Shown here piece after piece: positions 1 through 12,054 of a DNA stretch of 64,000 bases. This stretch comes from Sisyra terminalis (taxonomy: Eukaryota; Arthropoda; Insecta; Neuroptera; Sisyridae). The notes beneath the pieces are model-generated. The model did no database searches, had not been told where the DNA came from, and was given only the letters and a program-made list of their open reading frames with translations. How positions within the stretch are numbered: the first letter of the stretch is position 1; the number at the start of each line of letters is the position of its first letter. The stretch spans positions 6,944,001 to 7,008,000 of the forward strand of contig OY292279.1 of NCBI GenBank assembly GCA_958496175.1, written 5' to 3'. Position numbers and translations under genes: made by a program.

Positions 1-1818
1 GGAATGATGCTTAAGATGTTTTCACTTCCAAAAAAGATTTAGTTTCATCCAAATGGATGAATTCCATTTTTGGAAGTCCATTCGTCTAATAAATCCAAGA
101 TTTATGTTCGTCTTCTTCCTTTTTTCTTTGATCCCTCCAATTTCCTTTCTACATCAAGTACAAATCATTTTCCTTTGAGATTAAAACTCATTACATTAGC
201 GTTTCTAATCCGCATTAGTTTACATAAAGTTTTCTTGGAAAATTTTATGTTAGATATAACTTTTTTTAGTTGTTATTGTTGGAATTACATTTTTTAAATG
301 TTAATTTGTGAAAATATGCAATTTTTTGTACCTAAGTTTTTTTGAAAAAAATGGATATTCAAATAAAGAATTTATGAATATATGAGGGTAAAAGCAGAGG
401 GATGAAGTAACGGGTCTGTACCAGCCGTTATTTAACAGTTAAATCCAGCTTTTAACGTCTTTTTCAAAACTAATGAAAGGGACTTTATCGCATCACATAA
501 AAACGATCCGACGAATGTACAACGCGATTGCTTTTTTCTTCATTCTTGCACATTATTATGTAAATGAAAATCTTTGAATAATAAATATTGTAATTCCGGA
601 TTTTGATGTAACCAGGCATGTAACCCGCTTCGAAGTCCGAGTAAAATATTTCATAAAATATATAATAATAATGTGACAATCATCTACAATTCCCATACGA
701 GCATGAGGCCACACAATGGCAGTGGAGAGGAAACGGGAGTTTGTGACATTTAACGGGAAAAACGGGGTGGGTTTTAAATGGAACACAATATTTTCCCGGT
801 TGACCGTTTCGTGTTTTATTGTTATTAGGACTTCATTACTGCATGTTAGTGGTAAATGATTTAGGACAACATCGGACTGTTCGTCGGGTTATAGGTCACA
901 TGAGAATTCCATATACGGGAACATCATAAATACCTATAAATATGAGGAAAATGAATTGGGGAATGGGCTGGAAAAACGAGCGAAGAAGAAAAAGCCTGTA
1001 ATGCTTTTTTTCACTAATTACTATTTCATATTTGTTGCGCTCGTTCAATATGGTTCGTTTATGGGAAACAACCATGACTTTTATCTCCATTTTCTTCAAT
1101 GGTCTTATAAAATTTTTGTGCATTAAAATCATAACTTATCATTTACTTTTTCTAGTCCAAAAAATCATAGATTTTTCCACCAAAAAAAATCTTCTTTATA
1201 AAAAATCATATGAACCATTTACTTTTCGGTGAATCAAGTCGAAGTTAAACGAAATTTTCCCATCAAATACATATTACTTTTCCACATTTTTCTTTATAAT
1301 TCCTCTAAGTCTTGTTTTGCTGATATTTTACTTGATAATTTTATTTTCTGTGTGTGTTTTTTTTTTCGTTAAATCCCAAGAGTCTTGTTCTGATTAGGCC
1401 TATCATTTGAATTACAGTACGTTACTAAAGTTGGAAAAATTACTACAGTGTGAATGAATAACTTTTGACGTTTATTCTCAAGAGATTCCACTACTAAAAT
1501 GTTTCTACTTGAACTTCTCTTTTCATATTCTCACATCTTAGATTCTTCAATGTGTGAAGAAAAGTTAACATAAATTTATCTTACAGTAATTTATTTACTG
1601 ATACTAATTTCACGGGATATTAAAGAAGCCTTGTATTTTGGCAAATGAAAAATACTTGCTTTAGTAATATAAATATATCTAGAAAATAGAAAAAAATAGT
1701 TGATAATTTTCTGACAGTACAAAAACATTGACTAAAGCGAAAAGTGTAGAAAATCCATAAGCGGATAAAAATGAGAAATTGCCCCCAAAATGAAAACTGG
1801 ACCAATTTTGGAATATAC
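1..1818. other. Intronic sequence, nothing recognised
   Basis: AT-rich sequence with T-runs and A-runs. Short open frames of 60-80 codons occur on both strands but show no family resemblance, no paired splice sites and no low-complexity-free core. By position it belongs to the intron downstream of the Ace exon at 18216-18368. Confidence 0.6.
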
Positions 1819-2270
1819 TGTAACGTGACGTCTCAAAACTGTATTAAGATAGCGTTTATTCGATCTTTTAATTTCTTTTGGATATAATAAATAATCATTT
1901 TTTTTATTACACTTGTATACACTTTTTATTACACAATGACGCTTGTCAAAACAATCACTTAAATAACAATAATCACTTTTATTTCAAATTACACTAATAA
2001 TCGCTTTATTGTAACGGAAATTCACAACTTAATTTCTATATAGAACTCTGATACCGAACTTTCAACTGGCTTGACTGAGCGCCTTATATTCCCGCAAGCC
2101 AACATTCTAGAATATACTCTAATATTCGCCAACGTTCCACCACCTACTAGATGTTTCCAGAACAACCTATATATACATTTGCATTGGTGGGAGAGAGATA
2201 GAAGTCACTCAGCCAATCGCGTGCCAGCATGGCACAAAGCGAGAGACAGACTTTGTCCCTTTCTGTTACA
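1819..2270 (-). mobile_element. Solo LTR (Ty3/gypsy-like), minus strand
   Basis: Read on the minus strand, the 452-bp segment starts TGTAAC and ends GTTACA, the TG...CA boundaries with short inverted termini that LTRs carry. It is flanked by a perfect 4-bp duplication, ATAC (1815-1818 and 2271-2274). Inside, in minus orientation, is a TATA-like stretch (TATAAG near 2090), a possible initiator region, and AATAAA-type signals toward the end. No gag or pol sequence lies beside it, so it is a solo LTR left by LTR-LTR recombination. A 4-bp duplication fits Ty3/gypsy better than Copia or BEL (5 bp). The family is inferred; boundaries and duplication are directly visible. Confidence 0.75.
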
Positions 2271-2274
2271 ATAC

Positions 2275-3233
2275 ATTAGTTTAATTAAAATTTAAGATTT
2301 TATTGTCGAATTCGATATATATTAATGGAATAAATCGAAAAAAAATTTTAAGCAAAAAAAATAACAGCTTTAAAAGCAGATGATTTCTTTACTTTTCTGC
2401 TCAGATGACTAATTGTAAAATGATTTCTAAAGGGTAAATTAACAGATTTTCTTTAAAAAATTTCCAAAGTGCAATAAAAGATCTCTAGTTACACTTAACT
2501 TGAACTTTTGTAAATGGTTTTAACCATTAACATTAGTTTGAACTTATACATTAGGTTCATTGCAAAAACGTCAAATAAATTGTAAATATTTAAAAATTAT
2601 TGAACAAAAAACATTGTAATTACATTAAATTTGATTGACATGTTTAATTGGCATTCAAATATATCGACTTTGCTTTTATTTCTATTAAAATTTATAAAAA
2701 CGCGCAGCATAGTCGACTAATTGCAATATTAGTACGATACATGAGGAAATTTTAAACGTAAAAACAAGATTGGAAATTAAATGCAAACAAATATATTTTT
2801 TAATTTTAAATATTTGGTCAAACCGCAATAAATAAAATAAATAAATAAAAAAACGCAATTCAATACTAAACAAATCAAAGAGAAATAATTAAAAATGAAT
2901 TATTTTTATATATAGTTTTAAAGCATTTTTTTGTGATTGGTAAAACATATTCGGTTCCAATGAATATTTAAAATCAATTTATATTTAAATTAGCAATTAC
3001 TTGCCAATTTCAACCGTAAGTTTTTGTGTCAACGCTTGAAATTATTCAATTTTTGGTTATACCGAGAAATAAATAGATATTTTACAAAAAAAATTTAGAA
3101 ATAGGGCAGAAATAGTATTGTTTATAAAACCATATTAAATTACCAAATTTTAAAAGAAGTTTCAATTTTCAATCTATGATTTTACCACTGTCAATATAAT
3201 CAATTTCTTGGAATCTAATGAGCAAATAATTAG
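2275..3233. other. Intronic sequence, nothing recognised
   Basis: Very AT-rich, with A/T homopolymer runs. I see no exon-like frame, inverted termini or duplicated segment. Confidence 0.55.
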
Positions 3234-3235
3234 TA

Positions 3236-4194
3236 CGGGTCAGTCCAAATAAAGTGGTCCAAAAATAAATGAAAGTTCTTTAACTGTATTAAGAGATCTC
3301 TTAGCTCTTTGTCGAATACCAAGATTAGTTGATGACTATGGGTACGTACATATATTATTAGTTTTCAGAAAGAAGTACCTATATGTTTTAAATTTAAGAT
3401 ATGAATAACAGTTAGCCCAGAGTATATGTTGTTTTGTGGAAAATGCCCTTTTTGCCAAGAATATGTCACATATTAAATGGTTAAATTCGTTATAGTCACC
3501 TACTGAAGTATGCATTATTTTGTAATTTTGTGCTTCCAATATCTCTGCTCTTAGTCAAATCTTAAACTCCAAATTTTAGGTGCGTAATACTACCATACAG
3601 TACTATAATGGGGTGATATTTCAAATTTTTATCTGGTCCCCCACCAGAGATATTGAGCTCAGAAAATTGCAAATTTTGAAAATTTCCAAATTTTGTTATT
3701 TTTTATTTTAAAAAGACTTAAAGTCTCAGACCTCAAGTTTTGTTTTTGAATACAACTAGTACCTAATTGTTTGTAAAAAAAGTTTTAACGTGTAGACTCT
3801 TTCCCTTTCTTCACAATCTTTACGTGAAATTTGGAGTTTTTACAAATGAGAGCTAAAAATTTAGACTGAAATTTTACCCCTTAGAATTACATTTAGGTGA
3901 AAACATCTTGTTACAACTTTATCGCTTATATTTTCATGAATACTCTGCTTTTAGTTTCATTTTGATAGGACAAATAGGGCCTGAGATAATCAAGTTTCCC
4001 CAAACCCTTAAAAGTGCGAAAATGTCTGCGCCTAGTAAAACTAATATGGCCACCACTGGAAAACTAAAAACAATAAAATTAAAATAATGATGAATTTGAA
4101 CTACCAACATGTTGGGATGACCGCAAAAAAAAATCAGAATTAAAAAAAAATAATCAAGCGATCAGTGCTGGACCGACTGAATTGGACTGACCCG
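3236..4194. mobile_element. TA-flanked non-autonomous DNA transposon
   Basis: Inverted ends CGGGTCAGTCCAA are flanked by TA on both sides (3234-3235 and 4195-4196), the target duplication of Tc1/mariner-type elements. Each end has a second shared block (GGTCCA about 20 bp in). The 959-bp interior has no transposase-like frame. A partial copy of the right end occurs in reverse orientation at 24893-24985, which shows this is a dispersed family. The superfamily is inferred from the TA and the TIR style only. Confidence 0.7.
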
Positions 4195-4196
4195 TA

Positions 4197-5718
4197 CTAA
4201 ATTAGTAGAAATCATTGATTACTAAGCAAAATATCTGAAGGACACATTTTAAAGGACATTTATGTTTCTGATTTTGGTTATTTTGGATTTTTTCGAGTCA
4301 TAACAGTCAAGAAATTTACAATCTTTAAGCAATAGAATTTAAAGAGGCGGAAGTGGAAGCAAATCTATGTCAAAAGTTCAAACAAAAAATCAAATTTTCC
4401 AAATCAATTTTAACCGATCAATTAATTACTCAATACTGCGTAGGCCTGCCCAAAGAAAAAACGTAATTCAGTTTCACAATAATGTAAAATAGTTCATTGA
4501 AATTCCATATTTTACCGAACTTTTCTGGTGATAAAATGATGAAGAGGTTAAATGATTTTTAATGCGTGATTTACAAATATTTTCCTCAATAATAAACTAA
4601 GTTTTATTGAGTTCATAATAAAAAAATGCCCACAAGATTAAGAAATCTCGATGATAATTAAACCAATTGTATTAATGATTGAAAATTAAAATAAGTTTAC
4701 AAATTTTGTGCTTAAAAAAACGGCTGGTTTCTTTAGAGATCTCTTAAGACATATCTGCAAAAATGAGCTTTATTTAAAAGAAATTTTTGGTGAACATTGT
4801 TTTTAAGGCATGTAAAGTTGCCATTAGATAATTTTGTTTCGAAAAATGAGATTACTTTGTTAAAATTTGTTGTTACTTTTAAAAAAAATACAATTAAATG
4901 GTCCAAGCAATGTTTTAGTTGCAAAACTCTAAAGAAAAATTACATTTTAGATAAACAGGAAAAATGGTAAGCTTTATGAAGGTATGTTAGTATTTTTTTT
5001 TACAAACATTAATAGCTTAAACGTGCGAGAAACAATGCGAAAGCTTATTAATTATGACAGAAAACAAGTGGGAAATAATGCCTTGTTAAAAAGCTCCCCA
5101 CACTAAAAAAATCCTTTACACTATTTTGAATAAAAGTTCACAACAAATACGGTCTATTCCATACTGAAACTTAAATTTATTTTTTTAATCTTTATGTAGG
5201 ATTGTAAAATTATTATTTTTCTCAAGTGATCGAATTTCACCTTTAACACATAGCACTGAAAGAAACGAGCTAACATTTTCAAGCTCAAAAGTAATGTAGA
5301 ACTCCCACACCTATGCAAATTTTCTCGAAAATTGTTTCCAATTCCTTATGCAAATATCAAGTTTTTTTTCTTCATTCAGAATTTCAATAATTTTATATCG
5401 CATCCCTTTAACGAATAAAAAGGGATATATTCGAATTTACCACTCAACAGGTAAATAGAACGTTTGAAAATGTCAACCAAATCATTTCATACTCGAATAG
5501 CTCTGAGTTAAATGCTAAAACATTCACAAATTTATAACGAGGAAGCTTTATGCAGCAAATGTCAGGGACTAGAATTATTCCACTAACGAAAAAAGGCGGA
5601 GGAAATTAATAAAAAAATTAATGAAATAAATGTTTTTATAAAAAAAAATCAATACAGTATCAATTAAAAGCCTCAAAAATATATAGTAATAATCAAATAG
5701 AAGTACTCATAACAATGT
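4197..5718. other. Intronic sequence, nothing recognised
   Basis: AT-rich DNA without recognisable coding or repeat structure between two mobile elements. Confidence 0.5.
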
Positions 5719-5726
5719 ATACTTAT

Positions 5727-6563
5727 TAGGGTGTTTTTTTTTGGGACTATCATTTTTTTTTTGCTCCCATGCCGAAATTTGTGGGAAATACTTCAAAAAA
5801 AAATCCCAGAAAGTTTGAGCTCTTAATATTAATATTAAGTACTCGCTCACAGCGTGTGAATATTTTCCATTTAAAATACACGTAAACTTTGATTTTTTTT
5901 TTAAATTTTTATAGCTCAGCGGCATTTTATGGTATCGCCTCGCTCAAAGTCGGGATATTTTTACAATTGTATATTCTACAAAATTGCCTATTTTTAATAA
6001 ATTTTAATAAGGAATAAAAAATGAATATTTTCTTAAATTTTACTCAATAACCCCTAAAATTTTATAGTAAGAGAAATTCAAGGCTCAATATCTCGAGAAA
6101 TATCGATCTTAGCAATTTGATTTGATTTTCTGAAACTATTTTGTAGGAAATTAAATTTTCTATAAATTTGACATTTACATTTTTTTCTGTAGGTCTTGTA
6201 ATTCATGAGTAACTGAGAGAAAAACGAGAAATCTATGAAAAATTTAGGTTTAGTGACCCGTACTACCTCGCCCGTGTAAATTACGATTTTGCCGCAATAG
6301 GCACTTTTGTAGATCATACGATTGTAAAAAAATTCCAACTTTGAGCGAGGCGATACCATAAAATGTCGCTGAGCTATAAAAATTTAAAAAAAAAAATCAA
6401 AGTTTACATGTATTTTAAATGGAAAATATTCACACGCTGTGAGCGAGTACTTAATATTAATATTAAAAGCTCAAACTTTCAGGGATTTTTTTTTGAAGTT
6501 TTTCCAACAAAATTTCGGCATGGGAGCAAAAAAAAATAATAGTCCCAAAAAAAAAACACCCTA
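5727..6563. mobile_element. hAT-like foldback element, family 1
   Basis: An 837-bp element with ends TAGGGTG...CACCCTA and a perfect 8-bp target duplication ATACTTAT (5719-5726 and 6564-6571). The outer arms of about 220 bp are near-perfect inverted repeats: 5727-5950 pairs with 6340-6563. Each arm holds a TTAATATTAATATTAA core about 95-110 bp from the tip (near 5825 and near 6450). TIR start TAGGG fits the hAT consensus YARNG, and 8 bp is the hAT duplication length. There is no coding capacity. It is related through its interior (block around CCGTACTACCTC) to 13433-13969 and 40461-41002. Confidence 0.85.
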
Positions 6564-7179
6564 ATACTTATATAGTAATAATTTTTTCTTGCCTCTAAAA
6601 CTCGACTGTAAACTGGCGTTGAAAATTGAAATGTTGGATAGTTTTATTGAGAAACTGGGTATATTAATTACACGATAAAATCTCGAGCCCTTAATGGCGC
6701 TTTAAATATCCTGAGTTGGAAGTATTTGCGACACGTACAAGTTGCAGAATGACAAAGACATCGAAACAGAGGACTAAAAACGTAAGGGATAAGTTATGTT
6801 AATGTAACCATACTGTAAATTATATGGCCGCAGGTCGAAACCGTAAACTTTTGTATATTATGACCGTATTGGAGACCAAAGGAGGCGTAAAGGTATCATA
6901 AAGGGTTAAACTTGAAATTTATGAATGTGTGTTTAGTGGAAAATAAATACAACGACACATTTATCTCGAATGTTTTTAAAGGAAAAATTTGAGCTGTTTT
7001 TAAAATTGAAATATTATAATTAAAAGTTGTATTTGATGATAATCAGGAGTGATATAGAAGAAATGTATTATTTCGAAAGTTTTCTGTTTCTTCTCATTTA
7101 TTGATAATTTATAAAAAAAATACAACCCTTACGATTTTCTCTTAAAATTGTTTATAAATAATTTCAGAAAAATGATATA

Positions 7180-8569
7180 GGACGATAAGTATAGTGAATC
7201 GGCCCCAGAAGGGTATTTGGTTCATAATTTCAGAGTATGTTGGTACTATTAAGCAGCCCCCGCTTTAGGGGTGGGCAACCCGGGCGGTCGCCCGGGGCGG
7301 AAAATTTCAGGGGCGACATTTTGTCATATTTGATATACAATATGAACAAAAATGTGAAAAAAATAGTTTTTAGTTAAAAAAATATTTTTCCAAATAATTA
7401 AAAATTTTGTAAAACTCTGTGTTTTTGCAACCCTGAAGGGGCGGCATTTTTTCATCTTGCCCAGGGCGACAAATTTGCTAGAGCGGGGCCTGCTATTAAG
7501 ATACATTAATTTGGCAAGTTTCAGATCCCTATGTATCACCGTTTCTTCAAAAATCGAAAAAAGCTGGGAATCAGAAAAAAAAAAATTTTCAGAAACTTGT
7601 GAATTGATTTATTTGAATTTTGAATATGTTATAGGGGCTGATGGTAGCTTTTAGAAAAAAATTAAGAGCTTTATCGGTTGATAAAATCCTTAAAAAAAGA
7701 GAGCTTTTTCTTTTAAGTTGAATTTTTAACCATGATACAATTTTGGTACAATTACGAAACAATTTTTTTCGAATTTCTCATCAAATTTCCTTTAAAGTTA
7801 TGAGTTTTTTAAATTTTAAAAAATTGTACGCCGTATTGAAAAAAATTAAAAACTGTTTTTTTCACACAAAAATCCATTAATTTAATAAACAGAAACAGAG
7901 CTTACTCGATTACCATACGAGTGCAAATAACAGAAAATATTAAAAATAATATTACGAAAAAATTTTGTTTTCTTTTAAATGAATTCAACCATTAATATAA
8001 AAAATATTTGGCACTATTATGATTAAGGCAGCATCAAGTGTTATCTCAGATATATAAGTTATCTAAGATTGCTATGCTTTTAAGCTTGCAAGTTGTAATA
8101 TACAGCACTCTTATTTCATAAGAAAACACTTGTTGCTGATTTAATCATAAAAGTGTCAAATAATTTTTATATTAACGATTGAAATCATTTTGAATTCATT
8201 GAATTCATAAGGAAATTGGATGAGGAATTCGAAAAAAATAGTTTCGTAATTGTACCAAAATTGTATCACGGTTAAAAATTAAAATGCAAAGAAAAAGCTC
8301 TCTTTTTTCAAGGATCTTATAAAGCGATAAAGCTCTTACATTTTTTTCCTAGAAGCTACTATCAGCCCCTATGACATATCCAAAATTCAAATAAATCAAT
8401 TCACAAATTTCTTAGAATTTTTTTTTTGTGATTTCCAGCTTTTTTCGACTTTTGAAGAAACGGTAATACATAGGGATCTGAAACTTGCCAAATTAGTGTA
8501 TCTTAATAGTACCAATATACTCTGAAATTATGAACCAATTCTGGGGGCGATTTACTATACTTATCGTCC
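7180..8569. mobile_element. TA-flanked foldback element carrying a nested hAT MITE
   Basis: Inverted ends GGACGATAAGTATAG are flanked by TA (7178-7179 and 8570-8571). Apart from the nested insertion at 7254-7492, the two arms pair for roughly 350 bp (7180-7800 with 8210-8569), sharing for example AGATCCCTATGTA / TACATAGGGATCT. The centre (about 7860-8200) contains a smaller inverted pair around GGCACTATTATGATTAA. No transposase frame is present. Assignment to Tc1/mariner rests on the TA flanks and is tentative. Confidence 0.75.
7254..7492. mobile_element. hAT MITE, nested
   Basis: A 239-bp element inserted in the left arm of the surrounding foldback. Ends CAGCCCCCGCTTTAG / CTAGAGCGGGGCCTG are inverted repeats with the hAT YARNG start. 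A perfect 8-bp duplication CTATTAAG flanks it (7246-7253 and 7493-7500). The right arm of the host element lacks the insertion at the corresponding place (near 8500), an empty-site confirmation within the same molecule. The first 60 bp and last 50 bp are GC-rich (CCCGGG blocks), unlike the surroundings. Confidence 0.9.
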
Positions 8570-8978
8570 TATGTTATTTGCTGCAGAAATATATCTTTTA
8601 CAATTTCTACTTTTGAAGCTTTCATGCAATTTGATCCATTACCATAGATTCATTAAACCATAGCTTCTCCAGGTTAATCCTGGAAAATTTGTCGAAAGAC
8701 ATTGCCACAATTTAAAGTCCTTCATCTTATTTTTCAGAAAAAAACAATTTGTATTTGAATAGTATCCTCTAACAGTATATAAAATCTTTATTATTAATAA
8801 CAGGGATTTAGGACATCGAAAAGTTCAAAAGTTTCTCGCTAATAGCTTCGATCGTAACATTATGCATCTATGGTGCGATTTTAATCTGAAAATTCTATAA
8901 TAAATGTTAGAAAAAAAATTATAAAATCGACCAGAATTTGGTAATTGATTAATATATTTGGGTTAAGACCATAACTTT

Positions 8979-9007
8979 TTGGGGCCAATTCCCTATACTA
9001 ATCGTCC
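8979..9007. mobile_element. Orphan end of the GGACGAT family
   Basis: The sequence TATACTAATCGTCC preceded by GGGGCCAATT matches the right terminus of 7180-8569 (same order, several substitutions). No partner terminus and no TA flank were found, so this is a truncated or rearranged second copy next to the first. Confidence 0.55.
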
Positions 9008-9271
9008 TTTGTTCTTTGATACCAAGTCTGTCCAGGTTATAGATTAAATGACTGAATTTAAAAGGACTTAGATGACAAAATGAGATGTTTTTGGTCAGAC
9101 ACAGGTCTAATCCTATAAATTTCTGTTTTTTTTTAAGTTTCGCTTTGTAATTTTACACTTTAAGGTATCAATTTTCCAAGCTTAAATCTAAAATATCCCA
9201 ATTGGTATTACTTCTCTGTCGTTAACAGTATTCTTCGAGTTTTACTTTGCAAAAAACTAGAAGATTACACT

Positions 9272-10269
9272 GGCACACAAAAAAAAAGTGGTCTGTACTT
9301 TTGACCGGACCTACATAAATCTACGTATTTTGACCCCCTGAACACGAATCCGGGGTCGGTTTGACCCGTACACCCTCAAAAATTCGAGAAAACTTTCAAA
9401 AACCGAAAAAAATGGTTAAAATCGGCAGTTTTGGTGACATAAAAATTTTTTTGAACTAAACCGAGCATGGTTTTCATGTTTTTCGATCCGCTGAATACAA
9501 ATTCGAAGTTTATGTAGACCATAAGCCGTTTTTATTGTAAGAAAATTGCAAAAAATCTTTGAAAATTGCGAGAAATTGCAGTAATTGTGTACAAAAATTC
9601 TAAGAAGCAAGATGAATCGTGATTTTCATGTTTTCTAATCCGGATAATATAAATCTTGAAGGTATTTGGTCCAGCCCTTCTTAGAAATTCATGTAAATAG
9701 CAAAAAACCCTGAAAATTTCAGAAAAATCAAAGTTCTTGTGATAAATATCAAATTTTTAATGAAATCATAATACATTTGACATGTTGGCAAAACAAAAAA
9801 AAATTGTTAATCGTAAAAAATCTATAGAAATAACAAAATCGCGGTTAGCGAAATAATCTTCAAAATCATATTCCAGAAATAGAATAATATGCAAAATATC
9901 CTTTGTAGAGATTTAAAAGTTCATTTTCATCATATAATCTCAAATTTTAGAACAATAGTCGCAATTTTTTACATTTTTTGAAGGGTTTTTTTGCAATTTT
10001 CTTGCAATAAAAACGGCTTATGGTCTACATAAACTTCGAATTTGTATTCAGTGGATCGAAAAACATGAAAATCATGCTCGGTTTAGTTCAAAAAAAATTT
10101 TATGTCACCAAAACTGCCGATTTTAACCATTTTTTTCGGTTTTTTTAGGTTTTCTCGAATTTTTGAGGGTGTACGGGTCAAACCGACCCCGGATTTGTGT
10201 TCAGGGGGTAAAAATACGTAGATTTATGTAGGTCCGGTCAAAAGTACAAAGCACTTTTTTTGGTGTGCC
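9272..10269. mobile_element. Foldback element, GGCACAC family
   Basis: A 998-bp element whose two arms of about 280 bp are inverted repeats: 9272-9550 pairs with 9990-10269. Ends are GGCACAC / GTGTGCC. Arms share blocks such as TTTTGACCGGACC, GTACGGGTCAAACCGACC and CATAAGCCGTTTTTATTG. The interior is AT-rich with no protein frame. The flanking 9-mers (GATTACACT and GATGTTATT) match only partly, so the target-duplication length and superfamily stay open; the long arms would suit a MULE or foldback type. Confidence 0.75.
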
Positions 10270-11916
10270 GATGTTATTATTATTATTATTCTGTAAGGAA
10301 AAATTGCCTTTGGAATAATTTTTTAGCCTTTTGAAAGCCAAAATAGGTTCTCATTATAAAACAGGAACAATTTCTTTTATGTACTGTCAAAACTTATTTT
10401 CAAATCTTATCATATAAGTAATAGACTCTGCAAATGTATAAGTCCAATTATTTATCAATTTCTAATTCATTCACTTTGTCTGAAGATGTACGAAGCTCAA
10501 AAGCTCGTAATGCACAATATAATGAACTTTCATTCTTGGCAAGAGTTTCTGATTCTAGACGTCTTCCGTTCCGGAAGCCAACCATTTCCATTTTACCTTC
10601 CTTAATTAAGGCAAAATATCTTCAATATTTCATCCAACCAATGCGAATCTTTCGCTGCACAAAATCGTTCCACCTCATATATAATAATCCTGCGACAAAC
10701 CGAAACGAAAACGACAAAATGCATCAAGGACATTGGGAGTTTCGAGACTTTGAGACACGACACAACTAAATACGGACAATTCTTTCGTTTAGTTTTCCCC
10801 ATTTGTCCTTTGGTTGTGTGGGTAAAGTTGTGAGTTATCGATTTGTAGCGATCGATAGACTATTTCCAGATGTAAGCAGTATTGAGGCCTGTCCGGAAAC
10901 TGATGGGGAATGGGCCCGGGTGGCATTGTGGAACATCAACCTTGCGCTCCCCCCACCTGTCTGTTGCATTGGTCGCACATTTCCTGCTTTTAAAAATTCC
11001 TGATTCCGACCATTATATTTATTTATCTGAAAAATTAAACAAGAAAAATCAATGGGAAATGATGAGATTTTTATTGTGTGGCCTCCAGGGCGATCCGTAA
11101 TCATCCAATAAATTGCGACACACTTTACTTATTGGAAAAACAAATAAAAAATGAAAACGGAACGACCAACGCAAGTGATTACGTCATTATCGATTTACGA
11201 ATTTATTTATAAAGAAAATAAAATTAATATTTAATTCGTAATCGAGCACGGCGCTCTGCTACAATAAACACAAAATTCCACGTGAATAATTCCGTTTCGA
11301 TGCTTCGTAAAAAATTATTTATATTTCGAAAAACACGAACGGACAACAAAGCCTGTAGCTGCTATATATGAAAACCTACAAACATATAGACCCAGAAAAT
11401 TCGAGAACGACTTCGCCCCATATATTCTCTCATACACATGTACTCACCCCCGGACTATTCCCGTAATATTTACACGTGTGGTGCGTGCAGGACACAGGAT
11501 ATAGTCGAGGACGAACCGGAACAGCAAAAAAAGATGCCATTATATGGGATTTGTTATTTATATCCTGTGGAATTTCGAATGTAACATCATTATACATTTA
11601 TATTTATGTTGATCTTAAAATCCACACTTTATCCTTTATCCTCTGTAGTCGGCAAGTGTGCTTCGTCGATTCGACGAATTCAACGTGGACACCGAATCGA
11701 ATGCCTAATCCATTTTTTATACAGAAATTGCCTCGAATAGTTTTCGAAGGTTTCACAAAAGATAAATCGGAACACTTTTAGTATAATCGTATTTTCTTAC
11801 GAGTAAAACTTCTTGTCTAAAACTTTGCAGAAAAATTAAGAAAAAAAAATATGGAAATCGTTGGACTTTTTATCGAATCTAATGATTAAATGTTTATGCA
11901 AAAAATTTCAGAAAAA
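10270..11916. other. Intronic sequence with two less AT-rich patches
   Basis: Starts with a short ATT repeat (about 10276-10292). Patches near 10800-11000 and 11380-11710 are noticeably richer in G and C than their surroundings and contain open frames up to 111 codons (10434-10769), but none resembles a known family and none has paired splice signals. Conserved non-coding DNA is possible but cannot be shown from one sequence. Confidence 0.45.
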
Positions 11917-12054
11917 TAGGGGAGACCGGGTACAAAAGTAACAGTTTGTACTTTTACCTTGATTTCTGACCGGGTGTTATTATTGCCATTTAATGAAAAT
12001 AACCACATATAAATTTAGTTTATGTTCTTCACATTAGTAACTTTATTTATGAAA

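Noticed and set aside
3234..4196. hAT assignment for the CGGGTCAGTCC element
   Set aside because: 8-bp flanks do not match, while TA on both sides does.
10434..10769. 111-codon plus-strand open frame
   Set aside because: No family resemblance, no supporting start context, and overlapping frames on the other strand are equally open.
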